Assembly (NCBI RefSeq): GCF_004053875.1
Contig: NZ_SBIP01000003.1
Span: 372,001-436,000, forward strand
Direction: 5' to 3'
DNA length: 64,000 nt
Source of the DNA: Neorhizobium lilium
GTDB lineage: Bacteria; Pseudomonadota; Alphaproteobacteria; Rhizobiales; Rhizobiaceae
Shown here one piece after another: positions 46,830 to 55,857 of this stretch; positions within the stretch are counted from its first letter, which is position 1; each line of letters opens with the position of its first letter. The translations under genes and the position numbers were made by a program. Below the pieces are notes generated by a model. It worked only from the letters and a program-made list of their open reading frames with translations, made no database searches and was not told the DNA's origin.

Positions 46830-47819
46830 ATGGCGGAAGCAAGCTTAGAATTGAACGAACTCGATTTTGCCGGCGACGACCGCGTCGTGCCCTTTCAGGT
46901 CGAGGGGCTGGATGTCCGCGGTCGTGCGGTCCAGCTGGGACCGCTTCTCAACACGATCCTGGCCCGCCATGACTATCCGGCACCGGTCGCCCGGTTGCTG
47001 GCGGAAGCCATTGTCCTGACATCCTTGCTCGGCACCTCGCTCAAATTCGACGGCCGGTTCACGGTGCAGACCAAGGGTGATGGCCCGGTGGATCTTCTGG
47101 TCGCGGATTTTTCCACGCCGGAAAGCCTGCGCGCCTATGCCCGCTATGACGAGGAAGCGCTGGCCGAGGCTATCCGGGAGGGGCGAATGTCGCCGCCGGA
47201 GCTTTTGGGCGAGGGTGTGCTTGCCTTTACCATCGATCAGGGGCGTGGCATGCAGCCCTATCAGGGCATCGTGCCGCTGGACGGCTCGACGCTGGAAGAG
47301 ATTGCCGGCGTCTATTTCCGCCAGTCGGAGCAGATCCCCACCAAGGTGCGCCTCGGCGTTGCCGAACTCTTCGACCGCGGCGAAGACGGAAAGCCGCGTC
47401 ATAACTGGCGGGCAGGCGGGCTGATCGCCCAGTTCCTGCCGCAGTCGCCGGAGCGTATGCGGCAGCCGGACTTGCATGGCGGCGACGGTGACGAGCGCGA
47501 TGAGGATCTTTCCGAGGACGATACCTGGACGGAAGCCCGGGCTTTGGTCGAAACCATCGATACCGACGAGTTGACCGATCCGCATGTGGGGATCGAGCGA
47601 CTGCTGTTCCGGCTCTTTCACGAGCGCGGCGTGCGGGTTTATCCGCCGCAAAGCGTACTGGACCGATGCAGCTGCTCGCGCGACAAGATCAAAGGGGTTC
47701 TAGAAGGCTTTTCAGCCGAAGAGATCCAGGCGAGCGAGGAGGATGGGCATATCGCTGTCACCTGCGAATTCTGTTCCACCACCTATCGCTTCGAAAGGGC
47801 CGAATTCGAGCAGGCCTGA
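46830..47819 (+). CDS. hslO: Redox-regulated chaperone Hsp33
   Basis: A 329-residue chaperone activated by oxidation. The zinc-binding cysteines are present (CSCSRDK and CEFCSTTY, a CxC and CxxC pair, residues about 278-320). An acidic insertion (GGDGDERDEDLSEDD) in the middle is typical of rhizobial Hsp33. AAGGAG precedes ATG 46830 by 7-8 nt. Its stop abuts the convergent apaG stop without a gap. Confidence 0.95.
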   Translation: MAEASLELNELDFAGDDRVVPFQVEGLDVRGRAVQLGPLLNTILARHDYPAPVARLLAEAIVLTSLLGTSLKFDGRFTVQTKGDGPVDLLVADFSTPESLRAYARYDEEALAEAIREGRMSPPELLGEGVLAFTIDQGRGMQPYQGIVPLDGSTLEEIAGVYFRQSEQIPTKVRLGVAELFDRGEDGKPRHNWRAGGLIAQFLPQSPERMRQPDLHGGDGDERDEDLSEDDTWTEARALVETIDTDELTDPHVGIERLLFRLFHERGVRVYPPQSVLDRCSCSRDKIKGVLEGFSAEEIQASEEDGHIAVTCEFCSTTYRFERAEFEQA

Positions 47820-48212
47820 TCAGTTGAGCACGCGGGTCAGACCGGGGGAATCGAGGGAGAAGGCGGGGATGGCCGCCCTGAACATCTCTCCCTCGTCCGT
47901 CTGCATGTCGTAATGACCGAACATCATGCCTGACGGCGTATCGAGCGGGCAGCCGGACGAATATTCGTAACTATCGCCCGGTTGAAGCCTGGGCTGCTCG
48001 CCCACCACGCCTGGACCTTCCACCTCGTCCACGAGACCGGTCTGGTCGGTGATGTGCCAATAGCGGTGCACCAGCCGGACCGTGACGTCCGAATGATTTT
48101 CGATAACGATGCGATAGCCCCAGACATAGCGGCTGTCTTCCGGACTGGATTGCTCCTCCAGATAATAAGGCTCGACAGAGATCTCGATATCTCTCGTGCG
48201 GGCGCGATACAT
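47820..48212 (-). CDS. apaG: ApaG protein (Co2+/Mg2+ efflux-associated)
   Basis: A 130-residue all-beta ApaG domain protein ([64 protein letters not shown]). Its role is unclear; E. coli apaG mutants show cobalt sensitivity. ATG 48212 has GAGGT 4 nt upstream, which favours it over GTG 48218. Confidence 0.93.
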   Translation of the reverse strand: MYRARTRDIEISVEPYYLEEQSSPEDSRYVWGYRIVIENHSDVTVRLVHRYWHITDQTGLVDEVEGPGVVGEQPRLQPGDSYEYSSGCPLDTPSGMMFGHYDMQTDEGEMFRAAIPAFSLDSPGLTRVLN

Positions 48213-48333
48213 GGGCACCTCGATAAACTGATTTGAGGGATATCGTACAGGCGCGCCGCAACGTCAAGAATTCCGGGCGGTTGCGCAGGAAAACGCCACT
48301 TGTTCTTGAGGTTAGAGATAATCGATATGGTGA

Positions 48334-48352
48334 ATCCGGCCGCCGGCCGGAT
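48334..48352. terminator. Inverted repeat between apaG and metZ
   Basis: ATCCGGCC and GGCCGGAT flank GCC. It lies just beyond the metZ stop, between metZ and the region upstream of apaG. No T-run follows, so terminator function is doubtful. Confidence 0.35.
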
Positions 48353-48390
48353 CCAATGGTGAAGAGCTACCCTTAAACCCTTAAACGGCT

Positions 48391-49596
48391 CTAAGCCGAA
48401 ACATGCGACAGCGCCCGCGCAAAATCCTCCAGCAGATCCTGGCTGTCCTCGATGCCGGCCGACAGCCGCACCGTGCCGTCCGAGATGCCGAGTTCGGCGC
48501 GGGCTTCGTCGCTGAGGTTCTTGTGGGTCGTCGTGGCCGGATGGGTGATCAGGCTGCGCGTATCGCCCAGATTGTTGGAGATGGTCACGACGTCGAGCGC
48601 GTTCTGCAGCTTGAAGGCGGCTTCCTTACCGCCCTTGAGCTCGAAGCAGACGAGCGTCGAGCCGCCCGTCATCTGCTTGGCGATGATATCGGCCTGCGGA
48701 TGATCCTTGCGGCCCGGGTAGATGACCTTCGCCACTTGTTTCTGCTCGGCCAGGAAGTCCGCGATCTTGGACGCGTTCTCCGTCTGCTGCTTGACGCGTA
48801 GCGGCAACGTCTCCACGCCCTTCAGAAGCGTCCAGGCATTGAACGGCGACATGGCGGGGCCTGTGTGACGGAAATAGTCGTGCAGGTTTTCGTCGATCCA
48901 GGCCTTATCCGACAGCACAACGCCGCCGAGGCAGCGGCCCTGGCCGTCGATATGCTTGGTTGCCGAATAGACGACGATATGGGCACCGAGTTCCAGTGGT
49001 TTCTGGAAGAGCGGGGTCGCAAACACATTGTCGACCACCACCTTGGCGCCGATCTGGTTGGCAAGCTTGGCGACGCCGGCGATATCGACGACTTCCAGCG
49101 TCGGATTGGTCGGGCTTTCCAGGAAGAAGACCTTGGTGTTGGGCGTGATCGCCTTTTCCCAGTTCTCCATGAAGCGGCCATCGACCAGCGTGCAGTCGAT
49201 GCCGTATTTCGGCGCCAGCGTCTCGACCACCCAGCGGCAGGAGCCGAATAGGGCGCGGGCCGCGACGATATGATCGCCGGCCTTCAACTGGCAGAGAATG
49301 GCGGCGGTGACGGCAGCCATGCCGGAGGCGGTGGCGCGCGCGTCTTCGGCACCTTCCAGCATGCACATGCGCTTTTCGAACATGTCGTTGGTGGGGCTGC
49401 CGTAGCGGGCATAGATGAAGCCGTCCGTCTCGCCCTTGAACCGTGCTTCCGCCGCCTCCGACGTATCGTAGACGAAGCCCTGTGTCAGGTAGATCGCTTC
49501 CGACATCTCCCCGTATTGGGAGCGGAGCGTTCCGCCATGGACGAGCTTGGTCGCCGGGCGCCAGGACTTGGATGAGCTGTTGGACGATTGGGTCAT
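48391..49596 (-). CDS. metZ: O-succinylhomoserine sulfhydrylase
   Basis: A 401-residue Cys/Met-metabolism PLP enzyme that makes homocysteine directly from O-succinylhomoserine and sulfide. The PLP-binding Lys is in VVYSATKHIDGQG, with YARYGSPTNDMFE and SGMAAVTAAIL upstream. ATG 49596 has GAAGGT upstream. Its leader holds a SAM-II riboswitch followed by a terminator, so it is repressed when SAM is high. It is divergent from dcd. Confidence 0.95.
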   Translation of the reverse strand: MTQSSNSSSKSWRPATKLVHGGTLRSQYGEMSEAIYLTQGFVYDTSEAAEARFKGETDGFIYARYGSPTNDMFEKRMCMLEGAEDARATASGMAAVTAAILCQLKAGDHIVAARALFGSCRWVVETLAPKYGIDCTLVDGRFMENWEKAITPNTKVFFLESPTNPTLEVVDIAGVAKLANQIGAKVVVDNVFATPLFQKPLELGAHIVVYSATKHIDGQGRCLGGVVLSDKAWIDENLHDYFRHTGPAMSPFNAWTLLKGVETLPLRVKQQTENASKIADFLAEQKQVAKVIYPGRKDHPQADIIAKQMTGGSTLVCFELKGGKEAAFKLQNALDVVTISNNLGDTRSLITHPATTTHKNLSDEARAELGISDGTVRLSAGIEDSQDLLEDFARALSHVSA

Positions 49597-49614
49597 GCGT
49601 GTCACACCTTCGCA

Positions 49615-49647
49615 ACAAAAAAACCGGCCGCAATAAAGCAGACCGGT
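49615..49647 (-). terminator. Riboswitch expression-platform terminator in the metZ leader
   Basis: On the minus strand ACCGGTC-T-GC pairs with GCGGCCGGT (one bulged T and one wobble) and is followed by a run of seven Ts. It lies between the SAM-II aptamer and the metZ start. A segment GACCGG at the aptamer end can pair with CCGGTC in the left arm, giving a possible antiterminator. Confidence 0.8.
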
Positions 49648-49656
49648 TTCACACCC

Positions 49657-49713
49657 GGTCCTTTTAGCCACTTGTTTAACGTGGCTGCAAGCCGACCGGC
49701 CAAATCACCACGG
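49657..49713 (-). ncRNA. SAM-II riboswitch aptamer
   Basis: On the minus strand the core CGTGGTGATTTG...GCTTGCAGCCACGTTAAA...GTGGCTAAAAGG matches the SAM-II (metA-motif) consensus. It has a P1 hairpin (CGTGG pairing with CCACG) and the H-type pseudoknot formed by the 3' GGCTAAAAGG tail. SAM-II precedes metA, metX and metZ in alphaproteobacteria. Here it controls metZ together with the terminator at 49615-49647. Confidence 0.9.
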
Positions 49714-49806
49714 GATAAGACTGGCATAGCGCCGGCCCCCGCTTGCGTCAATGCCCCGCATTTGGTTTTGTCGCGGTCGATATGGCATGAAGCCAAGGGA
49801 ATGAAG

Positions 49807-50922
49807 ATGACGGCTCGGGAAACGGGAATTCTGGCGGATCGCGCCATAGCGGCTCTGTTCGAGAGCGGGCGGCTGATCTCCGAGCGCGAACTCGAACGCG
49901 ACCAGATCCAGCCGGCAAGCCTCGACCTGCGCCTGGGCGCCAAAGCCTTCCGGGTTCGCGCGAGCTTCATGCCCGGTCCCACAAGCCTGGTTTCCGACAA
50001 GCTCGACCGGCTGAAGCTGCATGTGATTGATCTGACGGAAGCGGCGGTGCTGGAAACCGGCTGTGTCTATATCGTGCCGCTGATGGAGAGGCTCGATCTG
50101 CCCGAAGGAATGTCCGCTTCCGCCAACCCCAAGAGTTCGACCGGGCGTCTCGACATCTTCACCCGCGTCATCACCGATTATGCGCAGGAATTCGACAAGG
50201 TTCCGGCCGGCTATTCCGGCCCGCTCTACCTTGAGATTAGCCCGCGCACCTTCCCGATCGTGGTGCGGCGCGGTTCGCGCCTGTCGCAGATCCGCTTCCG
50301 GGTGGGCAATGCTTTGCTCGGCGAGCCGGAACTTCTGAAACTGCACGAAGCGGAAACCCTGGTGGCATCCAAGCTGCCCAACGTCTCCGGCGGCGGCATT
50401 GCCTTGTCCATCGACCTCTCCGGCGATCATGAAGGGCTGATCGGCTACCGCGGCAAGCACCACACGGCCGTGGTTGATGTCGACAAGAAAGCCCAGCACG
50501 ACATCTTCGATTTCTGGGAGCCGATCTACAGCCGCGGCCGCAGCGAGCTGATCCTCGATCCAGACGAGTTCTATATCCTCGTCTCACAGGAGGCGGTGCA
50601 CGTGCCCCCCTTTTATGCAGCGGAGATGACGCCGTTCGATCCCTTGGTCGGCGAATTTCGGGTCCACTATGCGGGCTTCTTCGATCCGGGCTTCGGCCAC
50701 GAGGCATCGGGTGGGCGCGGCAGCCGGGCCGTACTCGAAGTGCGCAGCCATGAAGTGCCTTTCATCCTCGAAGACGGCCAGATCGTCGGCCGCCTCGTCT
50801 ACGAGCACATGATGGAAAAGCCTGAAGCGCTTTACGGCGCGGGCCTCGGCTCCAATTATCAGGCGCAAGGCCTGAAGCTTTCCAAGCATTTCCGCGCCGG
50901 AGCCGAGCCACCTGCCACTTGA
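49807..50922 (+). CDS. dcd: 2'-deoxycytidine 5'-triphosphate deaminase, long rhizobial form
   Basis: A 371-residue Dcd, about twice the E. coli length, made of two dUTPase-fold halves as in rhizobia. Seen are ERDQIQPASLDLRLG, ANPKSSTGRLDIFTRVI and YLEISPRTFPIVVRRGSRLSQIRF in the first half, and VAEMTPFDPLVGEFRVHYAGFFDPGFG-type residues in the second. It would make dUTP from dCTP. ATG 49807 has AAGGGA 6 nt upstream; ATG 49801 is too close. The C-terminus (FRAGAEPPAT) differs from the second 3' copy at 52017-52235, which ends FRAE. Confidence 0.93.
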   Translation: MTARETGILADRAIAALFESGRLISERELERDQIQPASLDLRLGAKAFRVRASFMPGPTSLVSDKLDRLKLHVIDLTEAAVLETGCVYIVPLMERLDLPEGMSASANPKSSTGRLDIFTRVITDYAQEFDKVPAGYSGPLYLEISPRTFPIVVRRGSRLSQIRFRVGNALLGEPELLKLHEAETLVASKLPNVSGGGIALSIDLSGDHEGLIGYRGKHHTAVVDVDKKAQHDIFDFWEPIYSRGRSELILDPDEFYILVSQEAVHVPPFYAAEMTPFDPLVGEFRVHYAGFFDPGFGHEASGGRGSRAVLEVRSHEVPFILEDGQIVGRLVYEHMMEKPEALYGAGLGSNYQAQGLKLSKHFRAGAEPPAT

Positions 50923-51044
50923 CAGGCGATCACTTCGGCTTGAAATCCGAACCGTCAGGTGGTCGTGACTTAGTGCAGGCCGAATTGATGCCTCTCCAGG
51001 TGGGCTAAGGATGTGGTCGCAAACCGCGGTTGCGTAAAAAACAT

Positions 51045-51614
51045 TCAGAGTGACGAAATATACTTTCTAAAATCTCTATGTACTCTTTTTAAAGCATAGG
51101 ATCTTTCAAGACTAGAACGCTTACTGATTGTTTCGATGTTGTCATCGACATCAAATGCCGTGTTCTTTGTTATGTTTATAATTCTCAACAAGGGCCCGGA
51201 ATCGATCTCAAGGGTGCTTCCGTAAATAACGACAACGTCGTTTCCATTGGTTACCGGAAAATCACATTTCGGTACGACGACTTTTATTTCATCGCTGCCT
51301 GGAACATCCAGATGTAATTTCGTCATAATATAAGAGTGGTCCCCCTCTCTATAGCGCTCTTTGCTAACTTTGTATGCAGTACCTCTTCGATTCCAAAACT
51401 GAAAATACTTGGTAGACTCACGTTTCTGTTCAAATTTCCGACGCTCTTCAGCCTCTATTCTGTCCCGCTCTGCTTGCTCTGCTTCTGCCCGTGCGCGTTC
51501 GGCTCTTGATTTTATTTCTCTTTCTGCCTGCGCCTGTTTTTGTTTTTCTAGAAACTCTGAAAATTTCGTATTAGCGGCTAACGCTGCAATTTTTGCTTTT
51601 TCAAAAAACGACAT
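51045..51614 (-). CDS. Unrecognised coiled-coil protein in the A+T-rich islet
   Basis: I do not recognise this 189-residue protein. Residues about 15-75 form a highly charged coiled coil (QKQAQAEREIKSRAERARAE, then EAEQAERDRIEAEERRKFEQ). A beta-rich C-terminal domain follows (TKLHLDVPGSDEIKVVVPKCDF, NDVVVIYGSTLEIDSGPLLR). There is no signal peptide or membrane span. ATG 51614 has AGAGGG 6 nt upstream. Its codon use is A/T-rich, unlike its neighbours, so it was probably acquired. It may work with the divergent miniprotein. Confidence 0.65.
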   Translation of the reverse strand: MSFFEKAKIAALAANTKFSEFLEKQKQAQAEREIKSRAERARAEAEQAERDRIEAEERRKFEQKRESTKYFQFWNRRGTAYKVSKERYREGDHSYIMTKLHLDVPGSDEIKVVVPKCDFPVTNGNDVVVIYGSTLEIDSGPLLRIINITKNTAFDVDDNIETISKRSSLERSYALKRVHRDFRKYISSL

Positions 51615-51831
51615 TTTCACCCTCTGAATTTCAGTCATTTTTGCCGTATATGGATCTAAGTCATATATATAAGTGTATGTCCATATTGCTTATTGTTTAG
51701 ATAGAGAGCGTCTTCAATATAATAAAACGCTTCTATAGCTAACAACACGAAATGGGGTGCATTCGCGCAATAATTTCGTAGAAACTTTATGAAATTCTAT
51801 GGTGGTAGAATATATTTTCTTGATGTTGGTG

Positions 51832-51857
51832 TTGACCAAATCTATCATAGAATGATA
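51832..51857 (+). promoter_or_regulatory. Candidate promoter with palindromic operator for the islet miniprotein
   Basis: TTGACC (51832-51837) fits a -35 box, with A/T-rich -10 options 15-18 nt further on. A perfect 6+3+6 inverted repeat TATCAT-AGA-ATGATA (51843-51857) covers the spacer, as in a repressor-controlled promoter. It lies 37 bp before the miniprotein start. Confidence 0.45.
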
Positions 51858-51893
51858 TTCAAATTTCTGATTAAACATAAATCGGAGGCTGCT

Positions 51894-51968
51894 ATGATTG
51901 CTGTTGTTTTGATTGTGGGTTGCTTGGCTGTTGGTGTATACTACGGCTTCAAGGCCACCAACAGGTAG
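51894..51968 (+). CDS. 24-residue single-span membrane miniprotein
   Basis: A short frame starting MIAVVLIVGCLAVGVYYGF, then a short polar end (KATNR). It is essentially one membrane helix with a positive tail. A strong CGGAGG ribosome site lies 5 nt before ATG 51894, and a promoter-like region with a palindrome lies upstream. Such proteins include type I toxins, envelope-stress peptides and small subunits of membrane complexes; no family is recognised. It is too short for standard gene calling. Confidence 0.5.
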   Translation: MIAVVLIVGCLAVGVYYGFKATNR

Positions 51969-52016
51969 TTATTGCACCATATACCGCGCATTTCGAATTT
52001 GGATATTCGCGTATTG

Positions 52017-52235
52017 GCCGGCTTCTTCGATCCGGGCTTCGATCACGAGGCGTCGGGTGGGCGCGGCAGCCGCGCGGTGCTCGAAGTGCCCTTCATCCTC
52101 GAAGACGGCCAGATCGTCGGCCGCCTCGTCTACGAGCACATGATGGAAAAGCCTGAAGCGCTTTATGGTGCGGGCCTCGGCTCCAATTATCAGGCGCAAG
52201 GTCTGAAGCTTTCCAAGCATTTCCGCGCTGAATAA
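52017..52235 (+). pseudogene. Diverged second copy of the dcd 3' end
   Basis: This fragment aligns to the last about 225 bp of dcd (50671-50898). By hand I count about 11 substitutions, 10 of them synonymous (one Gly to Asp), so the source was a functional dcd under selection rather than a fresh duplicate. It lacks 15 nt (VRSHE of EVRSHEVPFIL), a deletion between two GAAGTG repeats. It ends FRAE-stop, whereas the intact gene ends FRAGAEPPAT. It has no start and cannot make Dcd. Confidence 0.8.
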
Positions 52236-52387
52236 TATAGGCAGCGGTCGGGGACGTGCCGGATTCAGCTGATCGGCTTGCCCCGGTTAAAGCCTCGTGC
52301 GGAGGTTCGGCTCAGCCTTTTCGCCATCTCGACCTCGATCCGATTGGAGTTGAATTTCCACTCGGGAGAGGCTAGTTCTGGCTGCGC

Positions 52388-52461
52388 GCGGGTGTAGCTC
52401 AATGGTAGAGCAGCAGCTTCCCAAGCTGAATACGAGGGTTCGATTCCCTTCACCCGCTCCA
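52388..52461 (+). tRNA. tRNA-Gly (anticodon CCC)
   Basis: A 74-nt cloverleaf. GCGGGTG pairs with CACCCGC, the anticodon loop is TTCCCAA, the T-arm contains GGTTCGATTCC, and the 3' CCA is encoded. It lies 150 bp after the dcd fragment and 124 bp before the end of dnaE2. tRNA genes are common integration sites. Confidence 0.97.
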
Positions 52462-52584
52462 GCCTCCTCCCTTACATGTTTGACCTGCTCGTCCAAGGTC
52501 GGACACTGCTGTATCTCTTCGTTTCTGAAGCTGCGGGGAAGTCGTGGCGGTCGATTGTGCATATTCGGCAAGCAAAACACTCGG

Positions 52585-55500
52585 TCATCGAAAATCGCGC
52601 GTCTTGATCCTGATCCGATCAATGTGATTGTGGGGGTCGTCGATACCGTGAACCTTGGGCAGACCGCGTGGATCTGATGTCGGGCTGCCATGATGAAACT
52701 CGTCACCGCGACCATGCGGCATGAGAAATGTGGCGTCACGGTCACCGACGCTGGCAAGGTCGCTCGACAGGTCCGTGAGCCGATGGGTAACGAGGTGGAC
52801 GACCTCGCCCTCACGCTGGATCTTGCCGTAGATACCCACCATGCCTGCTCCAAGCACGATGCGGCGATACTTCTCAAATATTTTGACCCATACAACAAGA
52901 TTGGCGACGCCGGTCTCGTCTTCAATGGTGATGAACATCACCCCCTTCGCGCTGCCCGGCCGTTGACGCACGAGAACCAACCCGGCCGTTTCCAACCATC
53001 GGCCATCGCGGGAATTCATAGCCTCGTCGCAAGTCACCATGCCCTTACGGCTAAGGTCGCCACGCAAGAATGTCAGCGGGTGTTCACGCAGTGTCAGGCC
53101 GATATGGCTGTAGTCCTCGACCACATCAGTGCCTCTGGTCATCGGCTTGAGGGTGACGACCGGTTCGATGGCTTCGGGAATTCCAGTCTGCTCGCGCGCC
53201 GTGGCGGCTGCAAACAATGGTAGCGGCTCGTCCCGTAGAGCTTCTATCGCCCATAGGGCCTCGCGGCGTGCAAGTTTCATCGAGGGATGGAAAGCATCCG
53301 CCTCAGCCAGCTGGACAAGTGACGACGATGGAGCCTTTGCCCGCCGCCATAGGTCATCAATCGACTGATAGGGCTGATCCTCCCGGGCTGCAACGATGGC
53401 TGCCCCTTCTTTGTTGGTTAGACCTTTGACCATGCGCATGCCTAGCCGCACAGCCAGCCGGCCGTCTTTGGCCTCTTCCAACGTGCAATCCCAGCGTGAA
53501 GCATTGATGCAAACCGGCCGAACCTCAACCCCATGCTGGCGCGCGTCACGGACGATCTGCGCCGGTGCGTAAAAGCCCATCGGCTGGGCATTCAGCAGCG
53601 CCGCGCAGAACACTTCAGGATGCCAGCACTTCAGCCACGAAGACGCGTAGGCGATCAGGGCAAAGGAGGCCGCGTGGCTTTCAGGGAAGCCGTAGGACCC
53701 AAAACCTTCGAGCTGCGCGAAGGTCTTCAGCGCGAACTCGCGCTCATAGCCATTGTCGATCATGCCATTAATCAGCTTCTCTCCGAATTTGCTGACGCCG
53801 CCGGTATGTTTGAAGGTTGCCATGGCGCGCCGCAACTGGTCAGCTTCGCCGGCGGTGAAGCCCGCGCATTCGATGGCAACCCGCATTGCCTGCTCCTGGA
53901 ACAAGGGCACGCCGAGGGTTTTTCCGAGCACCTTCTCAAGTTCCGGCTTTGGATAAACCGGCTTTTCCTTGCCCTCGCGACGGCGCAGATAGGGGTGCAC
54001 CATGTCGCCTTGGATAGGGCCGGGCCTGACAATTGCCACTTCGATAACCAGATCATAAAATGTCTGCGGCTTTAGGCGGGGTAGCATCGACATCTGCGCC
54101 CGGCTTTCGATCTGAAACGTTCCGAGCGTATCGGCCCGCCTGATCATTGCGTATGTGCGCTGGTCATCGGGCGGGATGGTCGCGAGATCTTTCCTGATGC
54201 CCTTGTGTTCTTCCAGAAGATCGAAGCCGCGCTTCATGCAGGACAACATGCCGAGCGCCAATACGTCCATCTTCATGAACTTGAGAATATCGATGTCATC
54301 CTTGTCCCATTCGATGATCTGCCGATCTTCCATGGCTGCGGGTTCAATCGGCACCAGTTCGTCAAGCCGGTCTTGAGTCAGCACGAAGCCGCCGGGGTGT
54401 TGTGAATGATGACGGGGGGTGCCAGTCAATTGCTGAGCCAGATCGAAGGCGAGCAGCAGTCGGCGGTCTGTGGTGTTGAGGTTAAGCTCCTTGGCCTGTT
54501 TCTCGCCAACGTCTTCCTTCCAGCCCCAGATCTGCGACGACAGCATTTTGGTGAGGTCCTCAGGCAAACCGAGCGCTTTGCCGACATCACGCAGTGCGCC
54601 TTTGGCTCTATAGCAGGTGACGACCGAGCAAAGGGCTGCCCGTTGCCTGCCATAGGTCTCATAGACCCATTGGATAACTTGCTCACGGCGCTCATGCTCG
54701 AAATCGACGTCGATATCGGGCGGCTCGCGACGCTCCTCTGAGATAAAGCGTTCGAAAAGCAGATCGATGCGAGAGGGATCGATGGAAGTGATGCCGAGCA
54801 CATAGCAAACGACCGAGTTTGCAGCCGATCCGCGCCCCTGACAAAGAATGTCTTTCGACCGGGCAAATTTCACGATGGAATTCACGGTCAGGAAATACGG
54901 GGCATATTCCAGCTTGGCAATGAGCGCCAACTCATGTTTCAAAATTGCCTCAACGTCATCCGGCAGACCCTCGGGATACCGCGTTGGAACTGCTTCCCAT
55001 GTCAGTTTTTCCAATGCCTGCTGAGCCGTGAGTCCGGGGATCATGATCTCTTCGGGGTACTGGTAACTCAACTGGTCCAGTGAAAACTGGCAGCGCTTGA
55101 CGATCTCGAGGCTGCGGTCCAGCGCATCGGGGTATCGCTTGAACAGACGGTGCATCTCTGCCGGAGGCTTCAAATATCGGTCGGCGAAACGCTGCTTGCG
55201 GTGGCCCAGCTGATCTATGGTCGTATTGTGCCGGATGCAGGTAACGATATCCTGCAGCATACGTCGGCTGCGGTCATGGTAAAGAACGTCATTGGTAACA
55301 ACGGTCGGTATGCCCGCCTGTAAGGCAAGAGTGGAAAGCTGATGAAGCCGTAATTGATCGTTTGGGCGACGTCTTAGGGTCAGGGCCATATAGGCGCGGT
55401 CGCCGAAGTCGCGGCGCAACTGCCGCAGCCTGATCGTGCAGAGTTCATCGGCAAGATCGGGAAGGAGAACGACAAGCAACCCCTCGCCATAGGCCACAAG

Positions 55501-55857
55501 ATCGTCCCAGCCCAGATCGCACTTGCCTTTACCCGCTCTCCCTTTGCCGAGTGACAGCAACCGGCAGAGACGCGAATATGCGGGACGATGTGTCGGATAA
55601 ACCAGCACTGAAATATCTTCACGCAGGTCGAGGCGGCAGCCGACGACGAGCCGGATGCCGGTATCTTTCGCCGCCTGATGGGCTCGAACGATACCTGCAA
55701 GGCTGTTATGATCTACGACAGCCAGTGCCTCGATACCGAAAGACACCGCTGCGGCAAACAACTCTTCACAGGAGCTAGCTCCGCGTAGGAAAGAAAAATG
55801 CGAGGTTACCTGAAGTTCGGCGTAACGCAGCGCGTTGCCAGAAGCTGCGGCGCTCAT
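52585..55857 (-). CDS. dnaE2: Error-prone DNA polymerase DnaE2 (ImuC)
   Basis: A 1090-residue C-family polymerase used in SOS mutagenesis. The PHP domain is N-terminal ([31 protein letters not shown]). The catalytic block [20 protein letters not shown] holds the active-site aspartates, and [16 protein letters not shown] and [17 protein letters not shown] are conserved. The OB-fold end ([19 protein letters not shown]) is intact, as is the short C-terminus typical of DnaE2. It starts at ATG 55857, overlapping the imuB stop (ATGA). Last gene of the imuA-imuB-dnaE2 operon. Confidence 0.96.
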   Translation of the reverse strand: MSAAASGNALRYAELQVTSHFSFLRGASSCEELFAAAVSFGIEALAVVDHNSLAGIVRAHQAAKDTGIRLVVGCRLDLREDISVLVYPTHRPAYSRLCRLLSLGKGRAGKGKCDLGWDDLVAYGEGLLVVLLPDLADELCTIRLRQLRRDFGDRAYMALTLRRRPNDQLRLHQLSTLALQAGIPTVVTNDVLYHDRSRRMLQDIVTCIRHNTTIDQLGHRKQRFADRYLKPPAEMHRLFKRYPDALDRSLEIVKRCQFSLDQLSYQYPEEIMIPGLTAQQALEKLTWEAVPTRYPEGLPDDVEAILKHELALIAKLEYAPYFLTVNSIVKFARSKDILCQGRGSAANSVVCYVLGITSIDPSRIDLLFERFISEERREPPDIDVDFEHERREQVIQWVYETYGRQRAALCSVVTCYRAKGALRDVGKALGLPEDLTKMLSSQIWGWKEDVGEKQAKELNLNTTDRRLLLAFDLAQQLTGTPRHHSQHPGGFVLTQDRLDELVPIEPAAMEDRQIIEWDKDDIDILKFMKMDVLALGMLSCMKRGFDLLEEHKGIRKDLATIPPDDQRTYAMIRRADTLGTFQIESRAQMSMLPRLKPQTFYDLVIEVAIVRPGPIQGDMVHPYLRRREGKEKPVYPKPELEKVLGKTLGVPLFQEQAMRVAIECAGFTAGEADQLRRAMATFKHTGGVSKFGEKLINGMIDNGYEREFALKTFAQLEGFGSYGFPESHAASFALIAYASSWLKCWHPEVFCAALLNAQPMGFYAPAQIVRDARQHGVEVRPVCINASRWDCTLEEAKDGRLAVRLGMRMVKGLTNKEGAAIVAAREDQPYQSIDDLWRRAKAPSSSLVQLAEADAFHPSMKLARREALWAIEALRDEPLPLFAAATAREQTGIPEAIEPVVTLKPMTRGTDVVEDYSHIGLTLREHPLTFLRGDLSRKGMVTCDEAMNSRDGRWLETAGLVLVRQRPGSAKGVMFITIEDETGVANLVVWVKIFEKYRRIVLGAGMVGIYGKIQREGEVVHLVTHRLTDLSSDLASVGDRDATFLMPHGRGDEFHHGSPTSDPRGLPKVHGIDDPHNHIDRIRIKTRDFR

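Larger units (their letters stand above)
50923..52016. mobile_element. A+T-rich islet inserted at the 3' end of dcd (element remnant)
   Basis: From about 51040 to 52010 the base composition drops to roughly 30-42% G+C in the lines I counted by eye, against a clearly G+C-rich window. The patch starts right after dcd and ends where a diverged copy of the dcd 3' end begins. It holds one coiled-coil protein gene (minus) and one miniprotein gene (plus). No integrase or transposase is present, so it is probably an eroded integrated element. Confidence 0.6.

Noticed and set aside
51972..52235. 88-codon frame read as a separate gene
   Set aside because: Only its last 73 codons match dcd, and the ATG falls in unrelated A+T-rich DNA, so it is called a gene fragment.
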